64,000 nucleotides of DNA from Phorcus lineatus (taxonomy: Eukaryota; Mollusca; Gastropoda; Trochida; Trochidae). Location of the stretch: positions 39,715,484 to 39,779,483 of the forward strand of contig OV121095.1 of NCBI GenBank assembly GCA_921293015.1. The letters run 5' to 3'. Both the position numbers and the translations under genes were made by a program. Positions 35,215 through 46,769 of this stretch are shown here, piece after piece (positions within the stretch are counted from its first letter, which is position 1; every line of letters starts with the position of its first letter). The notes beneath the pieces were generated by a model, which ran no database searches, had not been told where the DNA came from, and was given only the letters and a program-made list of their open reading frames with translations.

Positions 35215-35505
35215 GCTGAGACGGGATAGCGCAGTGATCAGTGATTAGTTTGAGTCCAACCAGAGGATCGGCACTTTCTTTCCTGTATAGGACTGTTCTA
35301 TACGCAATAAAGTGTGGGTGCTATTCTACACTAAATTGCAGTGCAGTGCCATCCATGGTTAACTTGTTCCAGCCGATACACGCATGTTTCACAGCAATAC
35401 ATAGCATCAGTAATGCATGTTTCACCGCAATACATAGCCACAGTAATGTTGCGGGCTTTCTCTAGCAGCATAAAATACTCTTGAAAGCGGCGTTACACCC
35501 CATCC
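35215..35505 (+). repeat. tRNA-derived SINE copy 2
   Basis: A tRNA-like head has GGGATAGCGCAGTGA (A-box-like) and AGTTTGAGTCC (B-box-like). The body is shared with 3.6 kb (inverted) and 61.3 kb: GTGGGTGCTATTCTACACT, GTGCAGTGCCATCCATGG, CAGCCGATACACGCATG, TTTCACCGCAATACATAGCC, CACAGTAATGTTGCGGGCTT and an AAAGCGGCG end. An internal ~30-bp segment (GCATGTTTCAC.GCAATACATAGC) is tandemly duplicated here. Confidence 0.65.
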
Positions 35506-35579
35506 CGCCTCACCTTACGATACCTACCTCTCGATCATTTGTACCATCATTGTAAGATTCTGTCAACGAAAAACACAAA

Positions 35580-35747
35580 ACAACATAATATGTCAATTGA
35601 TGGTTCTTTGGTCGCTTCATATTTTCGATGTTTGGCCAGGTCCTCCATTTGAGTTTCAAGATTTAAACATAGGTTTGATACATTAGCCATTTCATTGATT
35701 AACAAAAATTGAAAACCGTTTAGTTCTATGTCCAAGGATGAACATTG
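35580..35747 (-). CDS. Exon candidate VII of the minus-strand unknown gene
   Basis: The frame encodes QCSSLDIELNGFQFLLINEM then ANVSNLCLNLETQMEDLAKH, a hydrophilic, helix-prone peptide unlike neighbouring random frames. The acceptor is TTTGCTCGAG with a weak pyrimidine tract. The 3' boundary is not resolved, as the best downstream GT is weak. Its entry phase (0) does not match the donor I prefer for the previous candidate, so an alternative donor or a missed exon is needed. Family unknown. Confidence 0.2.
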
Positions 35748-36095
35748 CTCGAGCAAATATTACCAATAACTAAATCAAACTAATCTTACACAATACAATT
35801 AATTACTGAAAACGTTTTGTAAGAAAAGACCATTTTCAACTTTGTTGTTAGCTATCACTCTGTACTTCATTACATTCACTACATCGATATACTCTGGCTA
35901 ATTTGAGAAATAAATCCAAAAAATAAAGTTATCATTAAGATTAGTTTATCTGCTTATGAATCAAATCAATTGATTATTCAAGAAATGGTAACAATCAAAA
36001 CAGCACAATATATGCATCATTTCAGTATGTTTCAATCAATTATTCATTATCATATCAGTAGCAAAAACGCCTTCGCCAGCACTGAGTCGAAATAC

Positions 36096-36228
36096 GATAG
36101 CATCCCGCATGAGGGTCTCTGTTGCTCTCTAGCGATGTTAGAGCTCTTCGTTGCATGCAACTCATTTGTGGGAATACGTTTAGAATATCTTCTGAGAATG
36201 ACTGCTCATCTTGATACAACTGCATTAT
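36096..36228 (-). CDS. Exon candidate VI of the minus-strand unknown gene
   Basis: On the minus strand IMQLYQDEQSFSEDILNVFP continues with QMSCMQRRALTSLESNRDPH, which has coding-like composition. The acceptor is ACTAATTCAG and the phase is 0, matching the phase 0 end of the 38.3-kb candidate. A GTATTT donor at 36,095 is plausible but weak, and the frame stays open to 36,058. A 112-codon plus-strand frame covers the same bases. I prefer the minus reading because it fits the splice chain, but the choice is uncertain. Confidence 0.25.
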
Positions 36229-38254
36229 CTGAATTAGTATGGTTCATATTGCTTATTGTCGCTATAAAGCTAATTAGATACACATATCAGATATTCTCAG
36301 CACATTGAACCAAATTAATCACTTTGGCAAGTATGAAATCACTTTGGCAAGTATAAAAACGAGAGCAAGACATCGTTTTATTATAGTGTAACTCCATTAA
36401 CTGTTATATGTACTATTCTTACAACCGTTATATGTTTCAGATGTTGTGTTAACTTATGTATAATTGAAACATAATTGTAATGTATTAATATCATATCTAG
36501 CGATGAGGCAAGAATTGTTTTGAATAAACGGGGTATACACTAAATTGAATCGGGACACTGCAGAGTATGAATTAGTCAAATATGTCAAAATTAATGGCGT
36601 TATTTCATCGAGAGGTTGGGTTGTCTCTGAAAATCACCATCTTATTGCGGATCAGGTTTAAGTTGTAATTTATGAAAACCGGAAAATGGCGCGCGCCAAT
36701 AACTCAAACATAATTCTGAACATATTTACAGCAGATACAAGGCAAAATATATTTTGAAGCAGTATTTTGGCTCTTATTTCAGCTAAATGAAAATTTATAA
36801 AACATACTCTGTGTCATTTTGTCTTTAAAGGTGATCTTAGTGGGAATCATTTAAATAACGAACCTTGCTATTTGAGGTGTTGTTCATTATAAAAGACTAT
36901 CTGTATGCGTTATTTCAAAACTAACTTTGTAACACCCTCGAAAACGTAAGCTTTTAAACCATGCTACTCTAATATTAGTGTATACTTTTATAAAAGAAGA
37001 TGTTTGGAAAAAGTTTTCAGCAGCTACATGTATATACTGTATCTGCTTCTTTACGCCGTTAAAATAATCATTACAGTAACTCTTTTAAGAAATAAATCTT
37101 TATCCGTATCACCCTACCTGTTATTAGTTTAACTACTTTCTAGCGTTTCATATTGATGTGTAATTCTTGGCATGCTTCTTGCTAATATGCAACAAGGTCT
37201 ACCGCATCACTGCCACATCATGCACTAGGTATATTTTAATATCTCATAAAGTTGTTTTTCAACGTTTCAATTGTTCCACTTATCTTTAATGATTTTGTAT
37301 TCTTTTATTTAAAATAAAAATAAACTTGCAACATTTTGCCGTTTTTACTCCTTAGGTTTCTCATCCCTTTAACTATAAATCAATGTTTTCAAATAATTTT
37401 TATGTTGATATTTGGAATAGTGATTGTTTAACTGAGGAAGTGAAATGATACTAAGAGGCAACCAAGGAGTATTTCCACACTTACCGTGTGTATTATTAAT
37501 ATTATTATTATTGTAATTATTATGTATCGTATTGCCCACATATGAGATCTTATGTAAATGTATCAACTGCACAATGAATCCCACATCAGCAATTCCTCAA
37601 CATAGTTTGACCTTTCAATACCACAAGCCAATCAACCTTTTCAAACAATGTTTTTATAACGATATTTACACTGGGTCAATGTGTGGATCAAGTAACATAT
37701 TTTACCAGTAAATCAATTTACATTTAACCGTTACGTTTTGCATGTACGGTACCTCTTAAGTTGAAGTTGATCAGTTATAAACTTCTATTTTTCAATAGCT
37801 TAAGCATTGTCGTTTCACTGTGCAGGTTTATTGATATGGCTTGTCCAGGCTCAGGTATCGCGTAGAGTTTTGGACGATGCCGCATCCCAAGCAAAAGCTT
37901 ACTATAAAAAGACACCAAATTTAGACCATATCTTTGACCACACTTGACTTAATATGAGGAAATTATTTTGATTAATCACTAATCATTGTGATCTTTACAA
38001 GTTTTAAGTTTTTGTTTCAAAATAATATTGGATAATATTTATTGTTTAATTATCTTGGTAATTGTTAAGAATAATTGATAGATGATATAACGTAATAATA
38101 TGGCGCAAGTCTTTGTTATAAACATACAACAGCATAAACTAGGTGGACCATCCTATCCAATTTGTTAATGAAGCAAGGGACGTCAGAGGACTTCGACGTG
38201 ATGTCTTCAGCAGCTGCCGTCAGTATCCCAGAGGAAGTCCTTAACAAATATCAC
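36229..38254. other. Presumed intron / non-coding stretch
   Basis: AT-rich, with a small interrupted ATT microsatellite near 37,490-37,520. A direct duplication of ATCACTTTGGCAAGTAT occurs at 36,319-36,353. GCGCGCGCC at 36,691 is an isolated GC-rich spot. Confidence 0.35.
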
Positions 38255-38363
38255 CTGTTCCGGACCTGCGCCGCACTGTACGATGACAGAGATAAACGTT
38301 GTTGGCACAGAGGACATTGATAGGGTAGCACGATCCAAAACATTATTTTGAGTTGGATCGTCC
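38255..38363 (-). CDS. Exon candidate V of the minus-strand unknown gene
   Basis: The 109-nt segment encodes DDPTQNNVLDRATLSMSSVP followed by TTFISVIVQCGAGPEQ and ends at CAG|GTGATA. It starts with one G after TTGTCAAG, which completes the AT left by the 40.1-kb candidate, and ends in phase 0, matching the next candidate. The frame is also open beyond the donor for 19 more codons (VIFVKDFLWDTDGSC...), so it could be a terminal exon instead. Higher GC than the surroundings supports a coding origin. Family unknown. Confidence 0.35.
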
Positions 38364-39966
38364 CTTGACAATATAATATAGACTTTGTCATTATTCCAGA
38401 AGAGCAAGATATATATTCACTCTAAGAATCCGACTGACCATCTGATTCAGAGTACACTCATTAATTACTGGGCATTATGGTCAGTGTCATTCTCTGTCCA
38501 AAACAACCAGGTCCAGAGGTTCTTGGCTGACCATTATATGGAAAACGTTAACGTTGATACTCGATTTTGACATTATTGCCTTTCATGGATGAATGTCATG
38601 TAGACATCTGGCGATTCTTAATTTCATTGAGGGCGACATCAAAATTGAAAATGTTTTTAGAAATTTAATTTCTCTGGCGTTCGGGTTTCATATCTAATGT
38701 ATAATAATAACTCCTATAAAGAAAACTATCATATGGGTTTACGAACACAGGCATGTTATGTCCTTCTTAATGTATAAATATACATAAGTACGATGAAAAT
38801 GAGATGAGTGCGTGATTTGGGATTTATCGTATCCAATTATTATATGCAGTTATTAAACACGTGGATGAAAATCATCTAAGGAAGAAAGGGTTGAAGTAGT
38901 CCCTACTCTAACTTCTAATATTGCGCCTGTTTTTTTTATATTGTTTTAGTATAATGAAACAGATAATAGTCGTACTTGAGTCATATAGTTTGTATGCATA
39001 AAATCCATAAGCTTATTTACGATTCAAATTGCAACTGAAAAAAAAGTACTAACAATACAGACAATTAATTTGTGAATTGCGATAGTCTTTTCACATATAA
39101 AAATGGGTGTCATCAGTAGAAAAAGTAATCCGTGTTATTCAACACCACAGGCCTTTTAAATTTAACTGAGGTTATGGTGAGTTCACGGGCCACTGAAGGT
39201 ATAACATTTAACGTACAGATACAATTCTACAGTAAAATAAGTCTTTCGCGTTTAAATCCAATTCTTTTATTTCGAGTTGTAGCCCATCGCCCGATATACA
39301 ATACATACGACAAGCATTTCATTTGATAAAGTAACAGATTACAAGTAAGCCATTGCTTCTCAGGCGTTAAATTGAAGTTTCACAAGGGTATTTATACAAT
39401 TACTACTCAATATTTTATTCTCATATAGAATGATAACAGGGTTTAATATTTTTTTACGGAATCCCTAGGGTTGAATAACTCTTTTCTTGCGTGCGCCACG
39501 GCGGGTAATTATCCTACGGGTTTAAAAGGATTTTTTTAATTTTGTCTGAGTTCCCCTTTTCGGTAATAAACAGAATATCATATTCGTACCCTTGACATAT
39601 TTTCCTAAAGTTTCCTAAATATCGGTAAATCACCCGCTATCGCTGGGGAATAATAATGCTCAGGCACTCGTGTCGAAAATGACTTCTTCCAGCTGATTCC
39701 TATTCTCATATCCTTATATCCTACTGTATCCTACACCCTGCGCCTCGTTGCAAAATACATTGTGATCATGCACATGGAATCTTGTTCTAACTCAAAGATA
39801 GAGCATGTTCTCCATCAACTACTAAGAGTTCAGTAATCTTAGGTATTTCTACATTTCTGTATTACAATCTGTATTACGTTATGATCAAATGAATAATTCT
39901 TTTTAATAATGTGAAATGAAGTCATTAATTTGTATATAATTAGTTTGACAGACGAATCGTGGTTAC
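38364..39966. other. Presumed intron with a weak inverted-repeat patch
   Basis: Around 39,490-39,650, GGCGGGTAATTAT and a near-inverted GGTAAATCACCCGC flank a CGGTAATAAACAG block reminiscent of the hairpin elements. I cannot place it in that family with confidence. The rest is AT-rich. Confidence 0.3.
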
Positions 39967-40182
39967 ATTTGTCCGTGAAATTTGTCCGGAATGCTCAAGA
40001 TCGCAAATATCCATTTCATGTGACTAGATTGGCATCCCTGACACAATAGATGTCTGATTGGTTTCCTAGATCTTTGAAGCAAGTGATGAAGAAGACGGGT
40101 AGTATGCTGAGGTCGTGAGAGAAATTCGTGCTGTACGCACATACTAATAAAACCTTCATGTATGACTTCTGGCATACCTAAT
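39967..40182 (-). CDS. Exon candidate IV of the minus-strand unknown gene
   Basis: This 216-nt segment encodes LGMPEVIHEGFISMCVQHEF and LLHHLLQRSRKPIRHLLCQG, and near the end KWIFAILSIPDKFHGQ. It is leucine- and histidine-rich and strongly helix-prone. The acceptor is ATGTGGAG, weak but in the correct phase 2. The donor is GTAACC. If the donor is not used, the frame stops two nucleotides later (ATG TAA), so this could also be a last exon. It has clearly higher GC than its flanks. I do not recognise the family; an alpha-helical repeat protein is a guess. Confidence 0.4.
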
Positions 40183-40619
40183 CTCCACATGATTTTAGGA
40201 GACGAAATCAGATTGACCATTTGTATGATGACATACTACTTGTTTAATTATTAGGAACTTGTATCTGATTAAAGCATCAACAGCCTTAATGTTCTTCAAA
40301 CTGACCAGATTTATGATAAACTTTTCATTTGATACCTGTACAGACAATATGCAGATATGCAGATAAAGTGAACAAGGTAACTTTCTGAGGTTTTCGTTAG
40401 GAGGTGTACCATTTTAATACCTATTATTTCTATGCTAAATAAAACCTTAACATTTCCATCTTACTATTTTCTTTTATGCTTTTCCTCGCCAATACCATTA
40501 ACTTCCAACTTTTAGATTTTATGTTTTAAACTCCCAAAATCTCAGAAATACACAGTCCCAACTTAACTTATTTTAATCAATTTCTTATTTATTTAATGCT
40601 TTCAAAGTACAACCTTTTC

Positions 40620-40960
40620 TTAATATTTTTACAGCTTGTTCACTGTGTTGAATTTTGACGTTGATTAAGATGTTACAGATTGCATTATATCAAATCAGTT
40701 TTGGCGTTGATTTCGTTTCAAATGAACAAATTGAATTTATCTTGCGCCTGTGAAATGTTTAAAGCTGTCCACGTGATGTTAATTTCAAAATGGTGACACT
40801 GATGTCTTTGTTTTACAATTTAGACTGACTGGTGAAATCACCTCGTTCTTTTAACTTTTCGTTTGATTAAAACAATTCACGAATATTTGAATCAGATGCT
40901 CGATTAAGAGGCTTTAACATAGCATTGTCAAAATATTCAAAATAGAATTTGTTTTCTAGT
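40620..40960. repeat. Local repeat R4, copy c (inverted)
   Basis: In reverse complement it matches 26,426-26,830 and 31,480-31,860. Here the order is ATTTTGACGTTGATTAAGAT, CAGATTGCATTATATCAAAT, AATGAACAAATTGAATTTAT, GCGCCTGTGAAATG, GATTAAAACAATTCACGAAT and GATGCTCGATTAAGAGGC. Confidence 0.6.
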
Positions 40961-41641
40961 CGACACTGTGATGAACTGTTCACACATGCTGCAAGTGGAA
41001 AAAAGGATAATTAAAACATCATTCATGTGAATAAAATACAGTATTAATTAGGAATGATAATGACTGCAGTTATTAAAATGGTAATCAAAAGTTTCAAGAC
41101 TGAATGTCAAGTTCCTCAAATGTAGTACCTAGGTATAGAAAAGGATCAAACTATCATAGGTTGTTGGCATTGGTTTTTCTACCACATCATCTTCGCTTTA
41201 GGTATAAAATCCGTAAACCGGCAATTCTTGATATAAATCTTAGTAATCTTAGTATTCTATCTTGTACTTTTTGCGTGAAAGAAACCCAAAATATTTCAAA
41301 GTAACAATTCTGACATTACAAAGGCGAATAATAATTTTTAAATTTCTAAATTCAGAAACTATGCATAAATATAACGAGCAAAATATCTTAAACCATGTTT
41401 TAAGATCTTTATATAAATTACATGTCAAACTGATAACGAAGCACACTTTACTCGACAGATGCATGTTCTGATATAATTTGATATCAGCTAGTTAAATACA
41501 GAATCTTTTACTTTTCAAAAGGATTCAAACAATTTAGCATGCTCTATTATTGAACACTAGTATTTTTGCAGTGATCTTATCACTCAATGATGTCTGAGCA
41601 TACATGTACACACAAGTTAACAAACCAGTGCACACACTTAC

Positions 41642-41836
41642 TGCTGACGTAAACATATTTTCTGCACTATAAATGCCAAGATAACAGAACCTTGTAGACG
41701 GTCAGACGATCCCAGAGTCGTTTTGTTTAGATTATGGAAACGTTGGAGTATATAGGACCACAGTGACATATACTCTTGATTCATCCCACAGCAAGCGTTC
41801 ATACACATAAAGAATTCACGTAGTTTCAACTGGTTA
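41642..41836 (-). CDS. Exon candidate III of the minus-strand unknown gene
   Basis: The 195-nt exon candidate has a good acceptor (CAAATTTCTATCAG) and a perfect GTAAGT donor. It encodes NQLKLREFFMCMNACCGMNQ, EYMSLWSYILQRFHNLNKTT and VILAFIVQKICLRQ. It opens with one nucleotide that joins the AG from the 42.1-kb exon (Ser) and closes in phase 2, compatible with the 40.1-kb candidate. Both splice sites are strong and the peptide is not low-complexity, so this is among the better-supported exons in the window. The Cys/Met-rich helical sequence does not match a family I can name. Confidence 0.5.
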
Positions 41837-41975
41837 CTGATAGAAATTTGAATTGAATAAATTGTAATCAAACACCTTATTTTTGCATTTTAGAATGTGA
41901 TTAAAAAATTCTAATTTCTCGACAGAAATCATTACTATGTATTCAACGATGAAAGATGCCGAAAGCTCTTTTCAC

Positions 41976-42209
41976 CTCATATAACGGGCAATATCATAGG
42001 GCATACATTCCAACATTCTGCGCCAGAAAGTTGGACTTAAGTGTTGATTATCATACTTTATTAAAACTATTTCTAACCTGTATTTATCCCTTTTATCCAG
42101 ATATACAAGATTAATAGCAGTTTGGGGGATTTCTGTAAAGTAGTAGTAATCTCGGTATAAGAAAACATCGAAGTTCCTTCTGAGATCATTACTGGTCATA
42201 TTCAGTCCC
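41976..42209 (-). CDS. Exon candidate II of the minus-strand unknown gene
   Basis: This 234-nt segment encodes MTSNDLRRNFDVFLYRDYYY, then FTEIPQTAINLVYLDKRDKY, RLEIVLIKYDNQHLSPTFWR and RMLECMPYDIARYM. The donor is ATGAG|GTGAAA. The acceptor ACAAAACAG is pyrimidine-poor but is the only one that keeps the frame. Length is 1 + 77 codons + 2. Charged, aromatic-rich composition and the exact phase fit with the 41.7-kb exon argue for real coding sequence. The ATG near its start could be the initiator if the acceptor is false. Function unknown. Confidence 0.5.
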
Positions 42210-42604
42210 CTGTTTTGTCAACTTCAATATTTTGTTGAAAACATTTATGTATAATTCAAATATCGCTATTTGCTTATGGGCAGATTTTATCAACCATTTT
42301 ATAATTAATTAACTGAGGAAATTATTAAGCAGTGCTTTATATAAACTTTTAAATAATATTAAGTGGTGTGTAGACACAATGACTGCAACATATATTTCGC
42401 AATACTTTCTTAACATAATTTGATACAAAGATATTATTCATTCATATACTTACTACTCTTACTTACTTACTTACTCTGTAAGTCACGTATAAAAACATAA
42501 TGAATGATATTTTCCTTTTAAACTGATCTCGATAACTACTAGGTAACTATATATGTATTGTCTTGTTTACTTTCTTTTTGGTGTTATTGAAGTAGATGTT
42601 TATC

Positions 42605-43163
42605 TATGACCAATCTAGTTAAAACTAGCTGTAATATTATACGTCCCGAGGTCCGTAATTACATCTAGCGAATTACAGGTCTATTCCGTGTCGAGCAGGC
42701 GCGAACATCAGCCAATCAAAAACGTGCTGGCCCAACTCTTCGAATCGCGGGTCAATGCGATTGTTTTGCCGTTCTTTGCATCTCGATTACAAAATCCAAA
42801 TGTTACCAATGTTTCGAAGTGAAAAATATTATGACAGCATAAATTCTGTGCTGATAATGTTGACGAATATTTTTGGGTTGTTTATTTTGCAATTTTTGAA
42901 AAAGCAAATCAACCCATTTGGTCAAACAATGACAAAATAAGTTTTAAAGGATAAGTATAGACAAACGTAGGGTAAACGTTAGGATGTGACATTAACCAAG
43001 ATGCAAAAGAAACCCGTCTTTGATTGGTTGAAAGCTGTCTTCCTGCCCTCATTTTACTGGTCGGTTCAAAATTAGTCAAAGGTCAGCTGAACATGACCTC
43101 AATCAGTAATTCTCTAGATGTATTGACGGATCAATACATCTAGTTTTAACTAGATTGATCCAT
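42605..43163. mobile_element. Short inverted-repeat DNA transposon (MITE-like family 2)
   Basis: CAATCTAGTTAAAACTAG at 42,611-42,628 is repeated in exact inversion at 43,140-43,157. The inversion continues imperfectly inward (CTGTAATATTA versus ATGTATTGAT). ATGAC occurs close to both ends and may be the target duplication. A perfect 13-bp hairpin, CTAGATGTATTGA and its complement, lies at 43,113-43,141. The body is more GC-rich than the flanks and lacks a transposase. A 61-codon frame in it is not considered coding. Confidence 0.7.
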
Positions 43164-43622
43164 GACTTGTGCTGCGTCACAAAAGGCATGTTCCATCATC
43201 GCAAACATACTTGTTGGCCTCAAGCCGGATAGAAATGTGAAATTTTGGTAAAAATGATACTGCTTCAAAGCTGTGATACCTTCACATCATAACAAGTGTT
43301 TATAATAAATTTTAATGTGTTCTTAACCGCGTTGGACTTTTGGTACTGCGTTTGAGTTGGATCATAACCCCGAGTACCTCTTGTTCACAACAATTTACTC
43401 ATTTTAAACTCGCCCGTAGTAGATTGACCTACCCGTGCTTTTTGAAAACTGCATCGTTCTTACTTCGCAAAACCATGTCTATACTAACCTGACAAAGTCG
43501 TGTCATACATTTCTTCCCGTTTTTCTTACGTTCTCATTCCGTTCTCAGTGAATGCAATCATGTTTGTGTCGGATTTCTATGAACATCATTAGGTTTTATT
43601 CCGTCTTTTTTCCTTTTCTTAG

Positions 43623-43802
43623 TGTAAAGGTGAAAAGATCAACGTTATGCCTCTATCAAGGAAAAATGTAGATAATGTAGATGTGCGATTACAGACGTTT
43701 TTACTCTCCTCTTACTCTGTTTGTAATCCGTTTTTGAACGTGATTGACGTCTTGGATGCAGTGAAATCAATTACGACTCGAAGACGCCCCTCTCGTCCTT
43801 AG
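43623..43802 (+). CDS. Possible 3'-terminal exon on the plus strand
   Basis: The strongest acceptor seen in the window (a T-rich run ending TTTTTTCCTTTTCTTAG) is followed by 59 open codons and a TAG: CKGEKINVMPLSRKNVDNVD, VRLQTFLLSSYSVCNPFLNV, IDVLDAVKSITTRRRPSRP. The peptide is varied and charged. No upstream partner exon was found on this strand, and the region lies inside the supposed minus-strand gene. It may therefore be an opposite-strand gene, a transposon remnant or chance. Confidence 0.25.
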   Translation, partial: CKGEKINVMPLSRKNVDNVDVRLQTFLLSSYSVCNPFLNVIDVLDAVKSITTRRRPSRP

Positions 43803-44179
43803 ATGGATCCAGCAGTTTCGTTCATAGTATGGCAAGCCCTGTCTAAGCGCCGCATGTCTGTTTAAGTTTAATGTTCAACATTCTGGAACGCTATTTTGTC
43901 TACCCAGTCCCTTTAGCCCGCCAGAGTTTGTAATCAATTATCATCTCATTCAATCCCATTTGTCTTTATTCCATTATAATTCAAGAAGAAGACGGAAGTG
44001 GATTGTTATGATGGAGGTACCAGAATATACCATTTCATTTTGTACATACATGCACTAACTTAAATTCGTTCCAAAGTCAGTACCTTTTGACGTTGATTAA
44101 ATAATTTATCAAATTTTTATAAAAGGGAGGATCATATTAAGGTTTATTATCTATTAGGTTAATCTTAAGTAGTTCAATA

Positions 44180-44425
44180 TGAACACATGTGGGTATATCA
44201 CTTTTTCCGAGCAACAATTTTTTCAGCACGAGTTACAGTATTTAGTCGTCTATGTCATAAGACGTCACTGTAGCGATTTGTCGGAAGGAAGGCAGGACGT
44301 TTTCTGAATATCACATCGATTAAGATGGAAATGAATAGGAGATAAAGAACTTATTACACTCTGAAGTGTGTCGCTCGGACAATACAAAAATTCACAATTG
44401 TTTCGTAAAGGTCATATGATATCTA
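44180..44425 (-). mobile_element. Hairpin element P4, arm-deleted, minus orientation
   Basis: The reverse complement follows P2 (16,265-16,570) block by block: GTGTGTC at the arm, the TAATAAG-type block, ATTCAGAAAACG, CCTTCCTTCCGAC, GCTACAGTGACGTC and CTAAATACTG. GCTCGGACAATACAAAAATT and TTTCGTAAAGGTCATATGAT are remnants of the loop and second arm. Most of one arm is lost. Confidence 0.55.
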
Positions 44426-44885
44426 TATGATTGGGTAATGATATCTATATTGATGTAATTGTAATAATATAATTTAAAAAAATGATAAATGATAAAAAAT
44501 AAAAATAATAAATAAAGAATTCTGTTAAACAATGATGAATCATGCCAAGTAATGTATTTCAGATCTCTATTCTTCGAACAATTATATAATTGATAACGCA
44601 TTTCAGACAAACATGAAAGTGTACTCGTTGAAACATCCTTTTTCCTTTCACAAAAAGAATTCAATATTTTGATTATCAGACATGGATATTTGGTTATTTT
44701 GATGCAAAAATAGGGCATTTAGCTATAACATCTTTTTTCCTATATCTGTGTGTGTATGTTTGAATGCACACACGCACCAGCTGGAAAACGAACAGTAAGA
44801 GAACCAAAGAATCTAAGAGCATAACTCAAGCACCAAGTTACAATTATGCGATCGCTATATCAATTAATGTATATTTTACTTTTAC

Positions 44886-45003
44886 ACTGTTATCGCAAAC
44901 AATACATTTAAGTGCCTCCAATGAGGCTGTTTTCAGAACGAATGCCGTTAAAATTAATCTTTTTAATGTTCTCTCTCTTGAAACACGGTCGAATTTAATT
45001 AGA
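44886..45003 (-). CDS. Exon candidate I of the minus-strand unknown gene
   Basis: The 118-nt segment follows a good branch-point/acceptor region (TTGACTAATCCTACAG) and encodes LIKFDRVSRERTLKRLILTA then FVLKTASLEALKCIVCDNS, ending before GTAAAA. The C-x2-C pair may bind metal. Entry phase is 2 and exit phase is 0, which does not fit the next exon at 42.2 kb (needs phase 2), so another exon or the alternative donor GTGTAA must intervene. The frame has no start codon at its head. Family unknown. Confidence 0.35.
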
Positions 45004-46769
45004 CTGTAGGATTAGTCAATAGAATATGTTTTGTCAATGTTTGTTATGTCTAATTTGTGAAACTTCAAACAAAGCCTTACCGCACTGCTGATTGCTTTAT
45101 TTGCTTTAACTTGTGAAAGTTCCGAAACATTTAATCTGATACAGATGCAATCGTTTAGATCCACATTGAAATTGTAAATTTGCGCTTCGTACCGTGCATG
45201 TCATTACCTCAAAGACGCCGGACGAATTGAAAATATATCACTGCAGGACTAGAGCGACTGTGGTCCCGCTAACGTATATCATGAATGTGAGTGAGTGACT
45301 TTTGGGATTTGAATACTGTTGAAGGCACTTTAGCCAGTCACCACAAGGTGGTAATTATACAAAAGAGAGTTGATCAGGAGTGAAAAGGGTCGAAGGGTTG
45401 AGGGAAAAGACGGATTTAAAGGCAAAGTGAGAGGACAGCAGAACGACTCAAATTTGGTCATTTGGTCTGGCGTCCCTCATTAGACCTGCCCGGCTTTATT
45501 GCCCCAATCAGGAGCACGCTGGCTCTATCTGACGTACCTCTCGCTGTCGCTCTGTCATAGAAACCATCACACCGCGATATGGTATTTAGTCAAGTTGTTG
45601 GGATGGTCAACAGAGGAGAAAGTCGTGGCGCTGTTCGGGAACGTAATATATAATATCAATATTTTATGTCAAATAAAAATTTGGAATGCACATGTACAAA
45701 AATAATTAAATCTATTGCCATCCAGTTAAACAAAGTTATAGATTCTTTTCAGAGTCGGTTAGCAATACATTGTTTTACTAAAATCTTAGACGTACAGAAA
45801 CAAGGTAAAACCACCGATGAGGCTTATTTTATGCATTTCATGTTTAGGCGGGGCATGTTATGATTGACTCATTTAGAACATGCCGGATACAGTGTAGGCT
45901 GTGTGGGTAGGGCGATGATAAAATCCATAAACAGGAAAATGTTGACAACTCCAACTGATTGTTCTAATTAAGGAGGTTTATTGAACCAACAAAATGTGGC
46001 GAGTTTGCGATGCGTAATGACGGCTGGAAATTAATGCCAAGTTTAATTAAAGCATTCTATTTGTCTGTTTGTCTCATCTCATTTTGGTCTTGTGTTGACA
46101 TATTTGTAAACAGAATCATCTTTGGTCAACAAAGGGAATATTGTTGCTATATGTAATCAGGGGACATACATGTATATGAGTACAAGATGATTTCTTCATG
46201 AATTTGAATGATATGATTCAAATTAAAACCCTCATCTGATTGGTTGCAAAATAAATAATTTCAGACGCATTTTTAGCTTCTAAGCTAGTGTAAATATTTT
46301 CCTTGTGAAACGTGTTATTGTTGAGATTTTTTTTGACGTGGACCAATGACTTAACAATCTTACATATTCGTAGTAAACATACATAATTGGTCCGACTTGT
46401 AACACAAAGGCTCGCGAAGACATGCCAGAGTCGTCATAATAAGAAGCAGTTAATTAAAGGTAATTATTTCGCTTTCATTCCCATGAAACGATCCTGCAAT
46501 GTTTTCAAACTATCTATTTTCTTCTATTTGATTTCACTCTAAGTTTGATTGTAAATATCTCCACATTTTTAAGTTTTCAATTCGTTGGTTGACCATCTGA
46601 AAACCGACTATAGAGTTTTTATACGATATTCAACCAAGTTAAATTGTGGTTATGGCATTATATGTACTCGTAAATAACTCCTGGAAGTATTAAAATATAT
46701 ATTTCATTAACATACATGTGCAATTTATAAGTTTATACATGTGGTCATGTTAATGTAAATGGTACATAC
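45004..46769. other. Mostly non-coding, relatively GC-rich at 45.2-45.6 kb
   Basis: A GTGAGTGAGTGA run at 45,288-45,299 (complement of the ACTC type of SINE tail) suggests a SINE remnant. Short plus-strand frames at 45,499-45,863 have no convincing splice context. No other feature. Confidence 0.35.

Noticed and set aside
35970-36308. 112-residue plus-strand frame
   Set aside because: No family match. The minus-strand reading of the same region has an acceptor and fits an exon chain, so it was preferred with low confidence.
42755-42940. 61-residue plus-strand frame
   Set aside because: It lies inside the 42.6-43.2 kb inverted-repeat element and lacks transposase features.
44392-44718. 108-residue minus-strand frame
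   Set aside because: Part overlaps the damaged hairpin element P4, the rest is Ile/Phe/Tyr-rich; no splice support.
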